Assembly: GCF_021513275.1 (NCBI RefSeq)
Contig: NZ_CP090978.1
Coordinates: forward strand, 1,364,001-1,428,000
Source: Paenibacillus hexagrammi
GTDB lineage: Bacteria; Bacillota; Bacilli; Paenibacillales; NBRC-103111
DNA length: 64,000 nt
Direction of reading: 5' to 3'
Shown: in pieces, positions 7,775 to 18,101 of the stretch
Layout of the letters: each line of letters starts with the position of its first letter
Position numbering within the stretch: position 1 is the stretch's first letter
The notes under the pieces: model-generated
Told to the model about the DNA's origin: nothing
The model's input: the letters and a program-made list of their open reading frames with translations, nothing else
The model's database searches: none
Made by a program: the position numbers and the translations under genes

Positions 7775-9280
7775 ATGAAAGCGTTAAAAAAACCGAAATA
7801 TCGGGATTTACAATTGAGTGAATGTGCGGGCGCCCCTATCTTGCGTACCCTTTGGGAGAGGTTTGATATTTCGCTCCTCTTAACTCAGTCTGGCATGATG
7901 AAGCGTAGCGGAACGCCGTCCTGGTTGCTATGTTTTCTCTATGTGGTGGGTCTCATTTCTAATTGCTCTTCCGTTGTTCAAATGGCCGATTTGGCTCAAA
8001 AGGACTCTTTATTAAAAGTTATGTTTAAGCCATGGAAACTTGCGCAGTATACCATGAGCCGTTTTTTTACGACTTCGTTTCCATGGAAAACATTTGGTAA
8101 AAAGCGAATTGAGCGCCTTCAGCAGGATGGGCAAACAAGGCTGAAAGAAGGGGATGTCATAAATCTAGATGACACGCATTGTGCGCATCCGTATGCTAAA
8201 CAACTCCCTTTTTTATCATGGCTTTTTGATCATTCTACGAAAACATATTCATGGGCGATGAATTTGGTTGTCATTCAAGCTGTCTTACAAAGTGGGCTAG
8301 AGTATCCCTTGTTCTATTCGATTTGGCATAAACCTGAAACCAAAGGTGAGGGTCTTACGAAGTTGGATCTCGCCAAGCAAATGCTCTTGATGCTGCGTGA
8401 ATCCGTGAAATGCCGATTATGGGTAGCCATGGACCGTTGGTATTTGTGTAAGGATTTTTTCGTGTTCCTGGAGTCAAATCAGTTTGATTGGGTAACCAAA
8501 GCCAAGCGAAATACGGCTTTATTTCGAAGGGAAATCGAGCCTCTTACTCGAAGAGAGCGTTACGTACCGTTGACTCCCAATATGCTTATTCGAGAAGTGT
8601 TTAAGAAGCTAACAAGTCACAGAACATCAGGTCTGGTATCCATCGCAATTCCAGATATCTATATGAAACAGCCCTATACCGTAACCAATCGTAAAGGAAA
8701 ACAAGTCACCAAACAAAGATATGTTCAGATTGCCGCTGTTGCCGCCATGCGTTTAAAGGAAGACGAACTCTCGATACATGTAGAATCTACGGAAGATGAC
8801 GAATCCCCAGCTACATACAGAGGGGCTTATCTTCTCATTAGTAACCGCTACGATGCACCGAAGGAAGCTACACAGACGTATGTGAAACGCTGGCGTATTG
8901 AGGTGTTTTTTCGAACTGCTAAGCAGGAACTGGCTTTTGAAAAGTGCCACTCCGAATCCGAAGCGCATCACCATGCCCACTTCGAGCTATTATTTACAGC
9001 GGAGACCTTGCTGGGCGTTGCCTTATTTGAAATGAACAAAGAAAAAACGAGTGGAGATGAAGGCTGCACCCACGGCGAAATGGTCCGCAGCCTTTTCCAC
9101 ACTCGTTGCCAAACTCGCAAAAGAACCTACAAAGGTCATGAGCGAATCTACGTTGATTTTGACATAGAAGTGAAACGTTTTGCAAGACTTATTCGATTAT
9201 TTTGGCCACAGCATTATTTAATGCTTCTTTGGGTTACACCTAAACCACAAAATTACCAAGTGTTACCACGAGGTGCATAA
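7775..9280 (+). CDS. IS4-family DDE transposase
   Basis: A 501-aa transposase. Candidate catalytic acidic residues lie in DVINLDDTHCAH (first D, about residue 130), VAMDRWYLCKDFF (second D) and YVKRWRIEVFFRTAKQ, which fits the Y-(2)-R-(3)-E-(6)-K signature of IS4-type enzymes and supplies the E. The N-terminal region (WLLCFLYVVGLISNCSSVVQMAD) is usual for the group. It acts by cut-and-paste transposition on the 14-bp repeats. The frame is intact, so the element could be active. A 7693 TTGACT may serve as the -35 of its promoter. Confidence 0.9.
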   Translation: MKALKKPKYRDLQLSECAGAPILRTLWERFDISLLLTQSGMMKRSGTPSWLLCFLYVVGLISNCSSVVQMADLAQKDSLLKVMFKPWKLAQYTMSRFFTTSFPWKTFGKKRIERLQQDGQTRLKEGDVINLDDTHCAHPYAKQLPFLSWLFDHSTKTYSWAMNLVVIQAVLQSGLEYPLFYSIWHKPETKGEGLTKLDLAKQMLLMLRESVKCRLWVAMDRWYLCKDFFVFLESNQFDWVTKAKRNTALFRREIEPLTRRERYVPLTPNMLIREVFKKLTSHRTSGLVSIAIPDIYMKQPYTVTNRKGKQVTKQRYVQIAAVAAMRLKEDELSIHVESTEDDESPATYRGAYLLISNRYDAPKEATQTYVKRWRIEVFFRTAKQELAFEKCHSESEAHHHAHFELLFTAETLLGVALFEMNKEKTSGDEGCTHGEMVRSLFHTRCQTRKRTYKGHERIYVDFDIEVKRFARLIRLFWPQHYLMLLWVTPKPQNYQVLPRGA

Positions 9281-9287
9281 CTCATGT
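9274..9287 (-). repeat. Right terminal inverted repeat of the IS
   Basis: TGCATAACTCATGT, the exact reverse complement of the left end. It overlaps the transposase stop codon (TAA at 9278-9280). Confidence 0.85.
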
Positions 9288-9458
9288 TTGGTAAAAATCG
9301 TTGAATGATTTTAGTTATATTTACATATTAAAAATGTTTTGGAAGCGTGTTACATTATTTTAAGCTGTAAAACCATTATTACCTGGTTTGCAGAACAGAG
9401 GCAGTATCCGTCTCCTCAAGAGAAGACGAAAACGACGAAAAAGGATGTGCTAGGTTAG

Positions 9459-12400
9459 ATGCCCCCCATGAAACAAACCGTAGTTTATCCCCTCACTCAT
9501 GCACAGCGTAGAATTTGGTACACGGAACAATTGTATCCACAGACGGACTTGAATCGGATTATGGTTAGCAGTGAGACTGAACAAGTTATCAATTTCACTG
9601 TAATGGAGAAGGTCATTCGCTGTTTTATCCAGCAGCAAGATTCCTTTTGCCTACGATTAACGCGCGTTCATGATGAAGTTTGCCAATTTTACCATGACGG
9701 AAATGATTATGAATCTATTGAGACCCTTACGTTGGAATCTCAATCAAGCCTAGAGGAGCTGATAGCACGCAAAGAAGATTTCCAAATAAAGAGAGTGGAG
9801 TGTGCATTATACAAAATTTATTTGTACCAAATCGGTGAGCGAAGCGGGCTCATCGCAAAATTTCATCACATAATGGCAGACGGATGGTCCTCGGCTGTGT
9901 TCCTCGATTTCGTATGGAACGAATATATCAGACAGATGGAGGAAGAGGGAGGAGATACATTCAAGTCCCCGGAACGTATTCCTACGGGATCGTACCTCCG
10001 TTACATGGAAAGGGAACAGGAGTATTTGGCTTCAAAGCGTTTTAGCAAAAACGAGAGATTCTGGATGGATACATTCCAGACGCTGCCAGAGAACTGGCCG
10101 ACTCAACATCCAACCTTAGAAGCGGCAAGAAAGACCATCGCGTTGGATAAAACGAGGGAGGGAGCTGTTCGTAGTTTCGTCCAAAAGAAAGGGATATCGC
10201 AGCATGCTTTTTTCATGACGGTGTTCTATATCTATCTGAGCAGAGTGGAGCAATGCAGCGACCTCGTGCTAGTCACTCCTGTATTCAACCGTTCGGGACG
10301 GGAAGAGCGCGATTTGTTTGGCATGTGTACAAGCACGATGCCTACTAGGCTCAAGATCAGCTCGGATGAGCCTGTCAGCAAATGTTTTGAACAGGTGTCC
10401 GCTGAGCTCAAACGATGTTATTTTCATCAGAAATATCCTTTCGATCTCCTGGTTCCCTCTCTTAGAAAAAACGATCCCTCCTTGAATCAATTGTCCCACT
10501 ACGGGATCAACTATTTGAATCATGCTGTTGCTGACAGACTCAATGGAATTCCTATTGTTACGCGGTGGTATTCAAGCGGGTTTCAGCAGGAATCACTGAC
10601 CCTACACATCGTAGATATGTCAGGTGAGCATTTTCAAATCATTTACGATTACAAGACCGAGTTGTTTACGGAGCAGGATATGGATCTTATCCATGAAAGA
10701 CTGCAATCCATCATCGATCAAGTGGTCTGCGAATGCGGCCTTACAGTCAAGGATGTTGAGATTTTGTCTGATGAAGACCGAAGGCAGATTCAGGAGTGGA
10801 ATAACGATCCATTCAAGCTATATGCTGATGCCAAACCCGATGTTCCCGACATTCCGCAGACCACGATTCATCATCTCTTTGAAAAGCAAGTCGAGTCGAC
10901 GCCTGATGGAACGGCCTTTCTCTTCGGAGATAAAAGATGGACGTACCGCGAACTAAATACCAAAGCTGATTTGTTGGCAGCGCTGCTAATCAGGAAAGGC
11001 ATAGGGGCGGAGTCTGTCGTCGGTCTACTGTGCGAGAGATCGCTGCAAATGGCAGTCGGTGTGCTGGCGATCTTAAAAGCAGGCGGCGCCTATGTACCTC
11101 TCGATCCGGCACTGCCTATGGAGAGGCTTCAGTACATGGTGGAAGATAGCGGTGCTCGTCTTGTCATCGCACAATCACAGGTAACGGCCATTGATGGGAG
11201 TGTCCCACATCTTACTTTGGATGATGAAGCTCAAGCCGAGGAGCCAACCGCTGCCAACCTTCCTGCATTCGGCGAATACAAGCACGCTGATTCCAGATCG
11301 CTGGCTTATATCATCTACACCTCAGGTTCCACTGGAAAGCCAAAAGCGGTAGAGGTCGAGCATGGCGGAGTCGCTAATATGTTGGAGTGGAGAAAAGCCA
11401 GATACGGTATGGGACCTTCCGATAGGGCCTTGCAGCTCTTCTCTTTCGCGTTTGACGGCTTTGTGGCTAGCTTCTTCACGCCTTTGATTTCAGGCTCTTG
11501 CGTGGTACAGCCATCCGAGGAAGAGGTCAGAGACGCTGAAGCGCTTTGCCGCATGCTGCGCGACTACAAGGTCACCCACTTGATCTCAGTGCCATCTTTG
11601 TATAGATTGCTTCTTGAGCAGTCGAAGCCGGGAGAGTGGGACACACTTCGAAGCGTGACGCTGGCAGGAGAGGCTTCCCAGCCTTCTTTGATTGCGGCAA
11701 GCGCAGCCAAACATCCCCTGGTGGAGCTTGTTAACGAGTACGGTCCGACGGAGAACAGTGTACTTGCCACGGCCACACTCTTGGGCTTACAGCCTGGGAA
11801 GCGGGTCACCATCGGTAAGCCGATTGCCGGGGTGCATGTCTGCATATTGGATGATCGGCAGCGGATGCAGCCGATCGGAGTGGCGGGAGTGCTCTGCTTG
11901 GGCGGGCGAGGCCTTGCCCGTGGGTACCGGAACCGGCCGGATCTGACGGCGGAGAAGTTCGTACCGCATCCGCTCGTTCCGAGTGAGCGGATGTACCGGA
12001 CGGGCGACGTGGCTAGATGGCTGCCTGACGGTTCAATCGAATACCTGGGCCGGATCGACGACCAGGTGAAAATCCGCGGCTTCCGCATCGAGCTCGGGGA
12101 AGTAGAAGCACGGCTGTTGGAGGTAGCGGGCATCCGGCAGGCCGCAGCGGTAGTCCGGGAAGTGGATGAACACAACAGGTTATATGCTTATTATTCGGCG
12201 GACCGCATTTTTTCCGCAGCAGAATTGCGCGTGAAGCTTTCGGCGGTACTGCCGGATTATATGATTCCGTCGCAGTTCATCGGCATGGAACAGCTGCCGA
12301 TGACGGCCAGTGGCAAGGTGGATCGCAGAAGTCTTCCCCAATCGCTGGTGCATCAAGATAAGGGAGAATACGTGCCGCCATGCACCATCGTCGAGCGTCA

Positions 12401-15400
12401 GCTCGCGGCAATCTGGCAGGAGGTGTTGGATGTTCCGCAGGTCGGCTTGCGGGATCATTTTTTCGCGCTTGGCGGTCATTCGCTTAAAGCAATGACGCTG
12501 GTTTCTAGGATGAATCAGGCACTCGGCGCCGCAATTACCGTGCGGGATGTGTTCAATCACTCCGTTCTGGAGGAGATGGCGAAATTCGTGGAGCTTAGCG
12601 GAACCAGCTCGTATGCCTCTATTCCTCTGACACCTGCAGCTCCTTATTATCCGCTATCCTCTGCACAAATGAGGATGTATGTGCTGCAGCAACTGGAAGG
12701 AGTCGGCACATCCGTCAGCTATAATATGCCTGCTGCATTGCTGCTCGAAGGTGAGCTTCGAACGGAACGGCTGGCGGAAGCCTTCCGAGCCTTGGCCGTG
12801 CGCCACGATGCGCTGCGAACTTCGTTCCAAGAAGTGAACGGCAAACCGGTTCAAGTTGTGCATGATAAGGTAGAGCTGGAGTTGGAGATAATTCAACAGC
12901 CGATACAGGATCTGATGCCGGCTCCAGAGGAGACACAGGCACAGCAACTGCAAACACAACCATTATTTCCGGCTTCGGAGAAAGAGTCCGCAGAGCGACT
13001 TTTCCGAAGATTTATCCGACCGTTTGACCTTAGTCAGGCACCCTTGCTGCGGGTGGGACTGGTCCGGTTGGAGGAGAATCGGCACCTGCTGCTGATCGAC
13101 ATGCATCACATTGTGTCTGACGGGGTGTCGGTGGCCACGATTACCTCAGAGCTCGCAAGACTGTACGCGGGAATGGAGTTAGATGAGGTACGCATCCAAT
13201 ACAAGGATTACGCTGTATGGCAGCAGGCGTTCCTGCATAGCGAGGATTACCGCAAGCAAATGAGCTATTGGCAGAACAAGCTCACGGGTGATCTGCCTGT
13301 GCTTTCGCTGCCGGAAGACCGTCCGCGGCCGGCGAAGCGCAGCTACGATGGGGAGTCGATCCGCTTCTCGATCTCTGGAGAAGAAGCTGCGCGATTACAT
13401 AAGCTTGCGCAAGAACAAGGGGCAACGCTCTACATGGTGCTGCTCGCAACTTTCAGTATCCTGCTTTCCAAGCTGAGCGGACAGGAGGATATCGTCGTCG
13501 GTACGCCAGTAGCGGGAAGATCGCATGCGGAGCTGGAGGGTGTCATCGGTATGTTCGTCAACACGCTCCCGCTGCGTATGCAGCCGGAAGCCGGGAAGAC
13601 GTTCGCAGCTTATCTTCACGAGGTGAAGGAAACGGCTTTGTCCGGGTTCGATCACGGGGATTGCCCATTCGAGGAATTGGTGGAGCATTTGGGCGTCAAT
13701 CGGGACTTGAGCCGCAACCCGCTCTTCGATGCCATGCTGGTACTGCAGAATATGGAGAGCACCGAGCTGGAGCTGGACGGTCTACGGATCAGGCAGTACG
13801 CCTACGATCTGGCTGCTGCCAAATTCGATATAACGCTGACGGTGACGGAACGTAAAGAAGGTCTGGATTGCTCGCTGGAATACGCTTCTGCGCTGTTCGA
13901 TCGTTCGACGATAGAACGCTGGGCTGAATATTGGAAGGTGTTGCTAGAAGAAGCAGCGTCTAATCCGAACAATGAGATCGGATGGCTTGATATGCTTCCG
14001 GCATCGGAGAAAGAAGGACTGCTCAAGGAATGTACACTATCACAGCTCCAGGCTATGCCGCCCGCGACAATTCATCGTCTCTTCGAAGAACAAGTTGAGC
14101 GGACACCGGATGGAACGGCCTTCCACTTCGCAGAGCAGCGTTGGACGTACCGCGAATTGAATGACAAAGCCGAACGGCTTGCTGCGCTTCTAACCGAGAA
14201 AGGCGTCGGGGCGGAGTGCGTGATTGGTCTCCTGTGCGAGAGGTCGCTGGAGCTAGCGGTCGGTGTGCTGGCGATTTTAAAGGCTGGCGGCGCCTACTTG
14301 CCGCTTGATCCGAAGCTGCCGAAGGATCGTCTCCAGTATATGCTGGTGGACAGCGGCGCCAGGCTTCTGATTGCTCAGGGTCATATAACTAAGCTGAACG
14401 GCAGCGGTGTTCCGGCTCTTTATTTAAATAACGAGGCTGAGGCTGATGAAGCTGAGGTTGCTAAACTTCCTCTCCTCGGTGTGCATGCTCCGGCAGCTTC
14501 CAACTCGCTGGCTTACATCATCTATACTTCAGGTTCCACAGGACAGCCCAAAGCGGTAGAGGTGCAGCATGGCGGAGTCGCCAACATGCTGGAGTGGAGA
14601 AAAGCGAGGTACGGACTCTGCCCTTCCGATGTGACGCTGCAGCTCTTCTCCTTCGCGTTCGACGGCTTTGTAGCCAGCTTCTTCACACCTCTAGTCTCAG
14701 GCTCCTGCGTGGTACAGCCGTCCGAGGACGAAGCCAGGGACGGCACAGCCCTTGGCGGTATGCTAGCAAGCCTCAACGTCACTCACTTCATCTCGGTGCC
14801 ATCCTTGTACCGGGCGCTGCTTGATCAGTCGGAACCAGGAGCTTGGAGTAGGCTTCGAATCGTAACTTTGGCTGGGGAGGCAACTCAGGAATCTCTGGTT
14901 GCGGCAAGCTTGGCGAAACACGGCCATGTGCATCTGGTCAACGAGTACGGTCCGACGGAGAACAGCGTACTGGCTACCGCTACCCTAAATGGCGGCATGA
15001 AGCCTGGGGAACGGGTTACAATTGGCAAGCCGATTGCAGGGGTGCAGGCTTGTATTCTCGATAGTCGAATGCAGATTCAGCCCATAGGTGTGTCCGGGGA
15101 GCTATGCTTAAGCGGATTAGGGCTTGCCCGGGGTTATCTGAATCGCCCGGAGCTGACGGCGGAGAAGTTCGTGCCTCACCCGTATTTTCCGGGAGAACGG
15201 ATGTATCGAACAGGCGATTTGGCCAGAAGGCATTCTGATGGTTCCATCGAATACATGGGCCGTGTGGACGATCAGGTCAAAATCCGCGGTTTCCGCATCG
15301 AGCTCGGCGAGCTAGAAGCGAAACTGCTGCAAATCGGCGGCATTCGTGAAGCGGTCGCAGTCGCCGTATCCGTGCAGGGGGGCGACGGTCATAATCAGTT

Positions 15401-18101
15401 GTGCGCGTATTATACAGCGGAGCGTGCTATCAGCCCGAGCGAGCTGCGCAGTCAATTATCCGGTATGCTGCCACATTATATGGTGCCATCCTTTCTGCTG
15501 CAGCTGCCTAAGCTGCCGCTGAATATGAGCGGTAAAATCGACCGCAAGGCACTTCCCGCGCCTGACCCGCAGGAAATGAATCGAGACGAATACGTCCCTC
15601 CTCGTACTCCTGAGGAAAAGCTGCTAGCGAAGATTTGGGAGGAAGTATTGGCTGCCAAAGGGGTTGGCGCATCTCATCACTTCTTCGATTTGGGCGGAGA
15701 TTCAATCAAGTCTATCCAGATCGCAGCCAGGCTGCATCAGGCAGGATATAAGCTAAAGCTGACGGATATTTTCCGCAATCCGACGGTCGCAGAGATGAGT
15801 CTTTGTCTCGAGCCGACCTCCGTTACTGCCGATCAGGGGGAGATCCAGGGCAGCATTCCTTTAACGCCGATTTTCAAGTGGTTTTTGTCTAGTCAGAAGG
15901 ACATTCATCATTTCAATCAGAGCGTCATGCTATTTCACAGCGGCAGGTTCGATGAGTCTGCGCTTCGACAAGCGGCGGAAAAGTTGGCCGCTCATCATGA
16001 TGCACTTCGTCTTATCATCCGTTCTACCGACGGAAGCCACAAATTGTGGAACAGAAGCATTGATGACGGTGAACGATATGAGCTTGCCATCTTTGATTTG
16101 CGGGACATCTTGGATGTGGCGGGAGCGATCGAAGAAAACGCCAATCGGATTCAGAGCAGTATCGATCTGGAACGAGGCCCGCTATTCAAGCTTGGAGTGT
16201 TTCAGTGCAAGGACGGAGATCATCTGCTCCTCGTAATTCATCACGCTGCGGTTGACGGCGTGTCGTGGAGGATTCTTCTGGCGGATTTGCAGAGCGCTTA
16301 TGCTCAGGCGCTGCAGGGCAAGGACATCGCCCTCCCCGCCAAAACGGACTCCTTTCAGGCTTGGGCACAAGGAATTACCAACTATGCCGGTTCTGAGCAG
16401 CTTAGGCGGGAGCTTGATTACTGGCGCGACGAGATGCGAAAGCCGGTCGCCAAGTTGCCAAAAGACTTTGCCCAGGACGGACTACCCAAGCGACACGATC
16501 AATCTCTTAGCTTGCAGTGGACGGAAGAAGAAACGAGCCTGTTTCTGAAAACAGCTCACAGGGCGTATCGTACAGAAGCGAATGATCTTCTATTAACGGC
16601 TCTTTCCAATGCTGTAAGTGACTGGAGCGGTGAGGACGACATACGGATTACACTGGAAGGCCACGGAAGAGAGCCTATCGGGCAAAATCTGGATATTACC
16701 CGTTCCGTAGGCTGGTTTACCAGCATGTATCCTGTCACGCTGTCTCTGAGAGGCGTTCATGGCTTGAGGCAGCGGATCATTTCGGTGAAAGAACAGCTGC
16801 GCCGGATTCCAAATAAGGGGATCGGATATGGTGTCTTGCGCTATCTCTCTTCTTTCGGAGAGGGGTTGAACGGGGCGGAGGAGTCGGAGATTCTTTTCAA
16901 CTATCTGGGTCAAGGAGATTGGGAGCAGCAGGCCGGCAGCTTCAGCCTCTCCCCTCATAAGCCGGGCAGCTCGCAAAGCCCTCATGCGACAAAGCATCAG
17001 TCCCTCGATATCTCCGGTTGGATCATTCAAGGGAAATTGGAACTGACGATTTCATATAGCAGTGAGGAGTATCGTCAGGATACAGTGAAGAGGCTGGGGC
17101 AGTTGCTGCAAGCCTCGTTGAGTGAAATCGTTCACCACTGCGCGAACAAGGATCATCCGGAACTGACGCCAAGCGATCTTCTTATGAAGGGACTCAAGGA
17201 ACCGGTACTCGAGAAGCTGCTTCAGCGAACCGCTGCCGTCGGCAAAATCGAAGACATTTACCCGCTGACTCCGCTGCAGCAGGGTATGTTGTTCCATGCG
17301 ATAGCTGATCCTGGGGACAGAGCGTACGTCCAGCAAATGCGCATGACGCTTCATGGCAGACTGGACTGTGAATTACTGCGCTGCTGCTGGGATGAATTGC
17401 TGCTCAGGTACGACGCGCTTCGGATGAATTTTCTCCAAATGCCAGGCGAGCAGCCTTTAGGTCTGGTTTACCAAAATAGAAACATCGGATTTACCTTCGA
17501 AGACATTCGGAATTTTGACGAAAACGGCTGTAAGACGCATGAAGACCAACTGGCTGTGGAGTATTTGAAACAAGGCTTCGATTTGGAGTGCGATCCGTTG
17601 ATGAAGCTTTTGGTGCTTAGAACCGGAGATGAGCGTTACCGCATTCTCTGGACCTTCCATCACATCGTGATCGACGGTTGGTGTTTGCCGATCCTAATGC
17701 GAGAAGTCTTTCAATTGTATGAGGCGTACAGCAAGGGGAACTCCTCGCCGCTCCCTCAGCCTATCCCTTTTCGGGAATATGTCAAATGGCTGGATACGCA
17801 GGATGTTGAATCGGCTAAATCTTATTGGACGCAGTATGTGTCGGGCTATCAGGAAAGCTCGCTGATTCCGGGCAAAACCCGCGAATCCGGCCCTTATTAC
17901 GCCAAAAATCTCGTTCTGCCGGTTGGAGAGGACCTGAGTGCGAGATTGGTACAGCTCTCAAGGAACGTGGATTCACACTCAATACGCTGTTCCAGGCGGC
18001 TTGGGGGATTTTGCTGCAAAGATACAATCATTCCAATGAAGCCGTATTCGGCACTGTCGTATCTGGCCGTCCGTCGGAAATCGAAGGCATCGAATCGATG
18101 A
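9459..18101 (+). CDS. NRPS, fragment 1 of 4: Cstarter-A1-T1-C2-A2-T2-E-C3 (start)
   Basis: Domains in order: C1 (HHIMADG, residues 136-142), A1 (YTSGSTGKPK, about 620), T1 (GGHSLKA, pantetheine S1008), C2 (HHIVSDG, H1216), A2 (about 1690), T2 (GGDSIKS, S2082), an epimerisation domain (HHAAVDGVSWRIL, H2261; DITRSVGWFTSMYPV) and C3 (HHIVIDG, H2734). The N-terminus YPLTHAQRRIWYTEQLYP resembles lipo-initiating starter C domains, so a fatty-acylated peptide is likely. C3 follows E and fits the type accepting a D-residue. A1 and A2 share the same pocket residues (my reading D-G-A-S-T-A-E-V-L-K), nearest to a Tyr-type code I recall, so they probably use the same, perhaps aromatic, amino acid. The true frame is left near 17948 by a one-base deletion; residues after about 2830 are out of frame. 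Confidence 0.9.
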   Translation: MPPMKQTVVYPLTHAQRRIWYTEQLYPQTDLNRIMVSSETEQVINFTVMEKVIRCFIQQQDSFCLRLTRVHDEVCQFYHDGNDYESIETLTLESQSSLEELIARKEDFQIKRVECALYKIYLYQIGERSGLIAKFHHIMADGWSSAVFLDFVWNEYIRQMEEEGGDTFKSPERIPTGSYLRYMEREQEYLASKRFSKNERFWMDTFQTLPENWPTQHPTLEAARKTIALDKTREGAVRSFVQKKGISQHAFFMTVFYIYLSRVEQCSDLVLVTPVFNRSGREERDLFGMCTSTMPTRLKISSDEPVSKCFEQVSAELKRCYFHQKYPFDLLVPSLRKNDPSLNQLSHYGINYLNHAVADRLNGIPIVTRWYSSGFQQESLTLHIVDMSGEHFQIIYDYKTELFTEQDMDLIHERLQSIIDQVVCECGLTVKDVEILSDEDRRQIQEWNNDPFKLYADAKPDVPDIPQTTIHHLFEKQVESTPDGTAFLFGDKRWTYRELNTKADLLAALLIRKGIGAESVVGLLCERSLQMAVGVLAILKAGGAYVPLDPALPMERLQYMVEDSGARLVIAQSQVTAIDGSVPHLTLDDEAQAEEPTAANLPAFGEYKHADSRSLAYIIYTSGSTGKPKAVEVEHGGVANMLEWRKARYGMGPSDRALQLFSFAFDGFVASFFTPLISGSCVVQPSEEEVRDAEALCRMLRDYKVTHLISVPSLYRLLLEQSKPGEWDTLRSVTLAGEASQPSLIAASAAKHPLVELVNEYGPTENSVLATATLLGLQPGKRVTIGKPIAGVHVCILDDRQRMQPIGVAGVLCLGGRGLARGYRNRPDLTAEKFVPHPLVPSERMYRTGDVARWLPDGSIEYLGRIDDQVKIRGFRIELGEVEARLLEVAGIRQAAAVVREVDEHNRLYAYYSADRIFSAAELRVKLSAVLPDYMIPSQFIGMEQLPMTASGKVDRRSLPQSLVHQDKGEYVPPCTIVERQLAAIWQEVLDVPQVGLRDHFFALGGHSLKAMTLVSRMNQALGAAITVRDVFNHSVLEEMAKFVELSGTSSYASIPLTPAAPYYPLSSAQMRMYVLQQLEGVGTSVSYNMPAALLLEGELRTERLAEAFRALAVRHDALRTSFQEVNGKPVQVVHDKVELELEIIQQPIQDLMPAPEETQAQQLQTQPLFPASEKESAERLFRRFIRPFDLSQAPLLRVGLVRLEENRHLLLIDMHHIVSDGVSVATITSELARLYAGMELDEVRIQYKDYAVWQQAFLHSEDYRKQMSYWQNKLTGDLPVLSLPEDRPRPAKRSYDGESIRFSISGEEAARLHKLAQEQGATLYMVLLATFSILLSKLSGQEDIVVGTPVAGRSHAELEGVIGMFVNTLPLRMQPEAGKTFAAYLHEVKETALSGFDHGDCPFEELVEHLGVNRDLSRNPLFDAMLVLQNMESTELELDGLRIRQYAYDLAAAKFDITLTVTERKEGLDCSLEYASALFDRSTIERWAEYWKVLLEEAASNPNNEIGWLDMLPASEKEGLLKECTLSQLQAMPPATIHRLFEEQVERTPDGTAFHFAEQRWTYRELNDKAERLAALLTEKGVGAECVIGLLCERSLELAVGVLAILKAGGAYLPLDPKLPKDRLQYMLVDSGARLLIAQGHITKLNGSGVPALYLNNEAEADEAEVAKLPLLGVHAPAASNSLAYIIYTSGSTGQPKAVEVQHGGVANMLEWRKARYGLCPSDVTLQLFSFAFDGFVASFFTPLVSGSCVVQPSEDEARDGTALGGMLASLNVTHFISVPSLYRALLDQSEPGAWSRLRIVTLAGEATQESLVAASLAKHGHVHLVNEYGPTENSVLATATLNGGMKPGERVTIGKPIAGVQACILDSRMQIQPIGVSGELCLSGLGLARGYLNRPELTAEKFVPHPYFPGERMYRTGDLARRHSDGSIEYMGRVDDQVKIRGFRIELGELEAKLLQIGGIREAVAVAVSVQGGDGHNQLCAYYTAERAISPSELRSQLSGMLPHYMVPSFLLQLPKLPLNMSGKIDRKALPAPDPQEMNRDEYVPPRTPEEKLLAKIWEEVLAAKGVGASHHFFDLGGDSIKSIQIAARLHQAGYKLKLTDIFRNPTVAEMSLCLEPTSVTADQGEIQGSIPLTPIFKWFLSSQKDIHHFNQSVMLFHSGRFDESALRQAAEKLAAHHDALRLIIRSTDGSHKLWNRSIDDGERYELAIFDLRDILDVAGAIEENANRIQSSIDLERGPLFKLGVFQCKDGDHLLLVIHHAAVDGVSWRILLADLQSAYAQALQGKDIALPAKTDSFQAWAQGITNYAGSEQLRRELDYWRDEMRKPVAKLPKDFAQDGLPKRHDQSLSLQWTEEETSLFLKTAHRAYRTEANDLLLTALSNAVSDWSGEDDIRITLEGHGREPIGQNLDITRSVGWFTSMYPVTLSLRGVHGLRQRIISVKEQLRRIPNKGIGYGVLRYLSSFGEGLNGAEESEILFNYLGQGDWEQQAGSFSLSPHKPGSSQSPHATKHQSLDISGWIIQGKLELTISYSSEEYRQDTVKRLGQLLQASLSEIVHHCANKDHPELTPSDLLMKGLKEPVLEKLLQRTAAVGKIEDIYPLTPLQQGMLFHAIADPGDRAYVQQMRMTLHGRLDCELLRCCWDELLLRYDALRMNFLQMPGEQPLGLVYQNRNIGFTFEDIRNFDENGCKTHEDQLAVEYLKQGFDLECDPLMKLLVLRTGDERYRILWTFHHIVIDGWCLPILMREVFQLYEAYSKGNSSPLPQPIPFREYVKWLDTQDVESAKSYWTQYVSGYQESSLIPGKTRESGPYYAKNLVLPVGEDLSARLVQLSRNVDSHSIRCSRRLGGFCCKDTIIPMKPYSALSYLAVRRKSKASNR

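Larger units (their letters stand above)
7619..9287 (+). mobile_element. IS4-type insertion sequence, apparently complete
   Basis: The element is bounded by perfect 14-bp inverted repeats: ACATGAGTTATGCA at 7619-7632 and TGCATAACTCATGT at 9274-9287. It contains one transposase gene whose stop codon lies inside the right repeat. Total length is about 1.67 kb, usual for IS4-type elements. I could not find a target-site duplication in the flanks, so the insertion may be old or rearranged, or the true ends may differ by a base or two. It separates the carbohydrate genes from the biosynthetic region. Confidence 0.85.
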
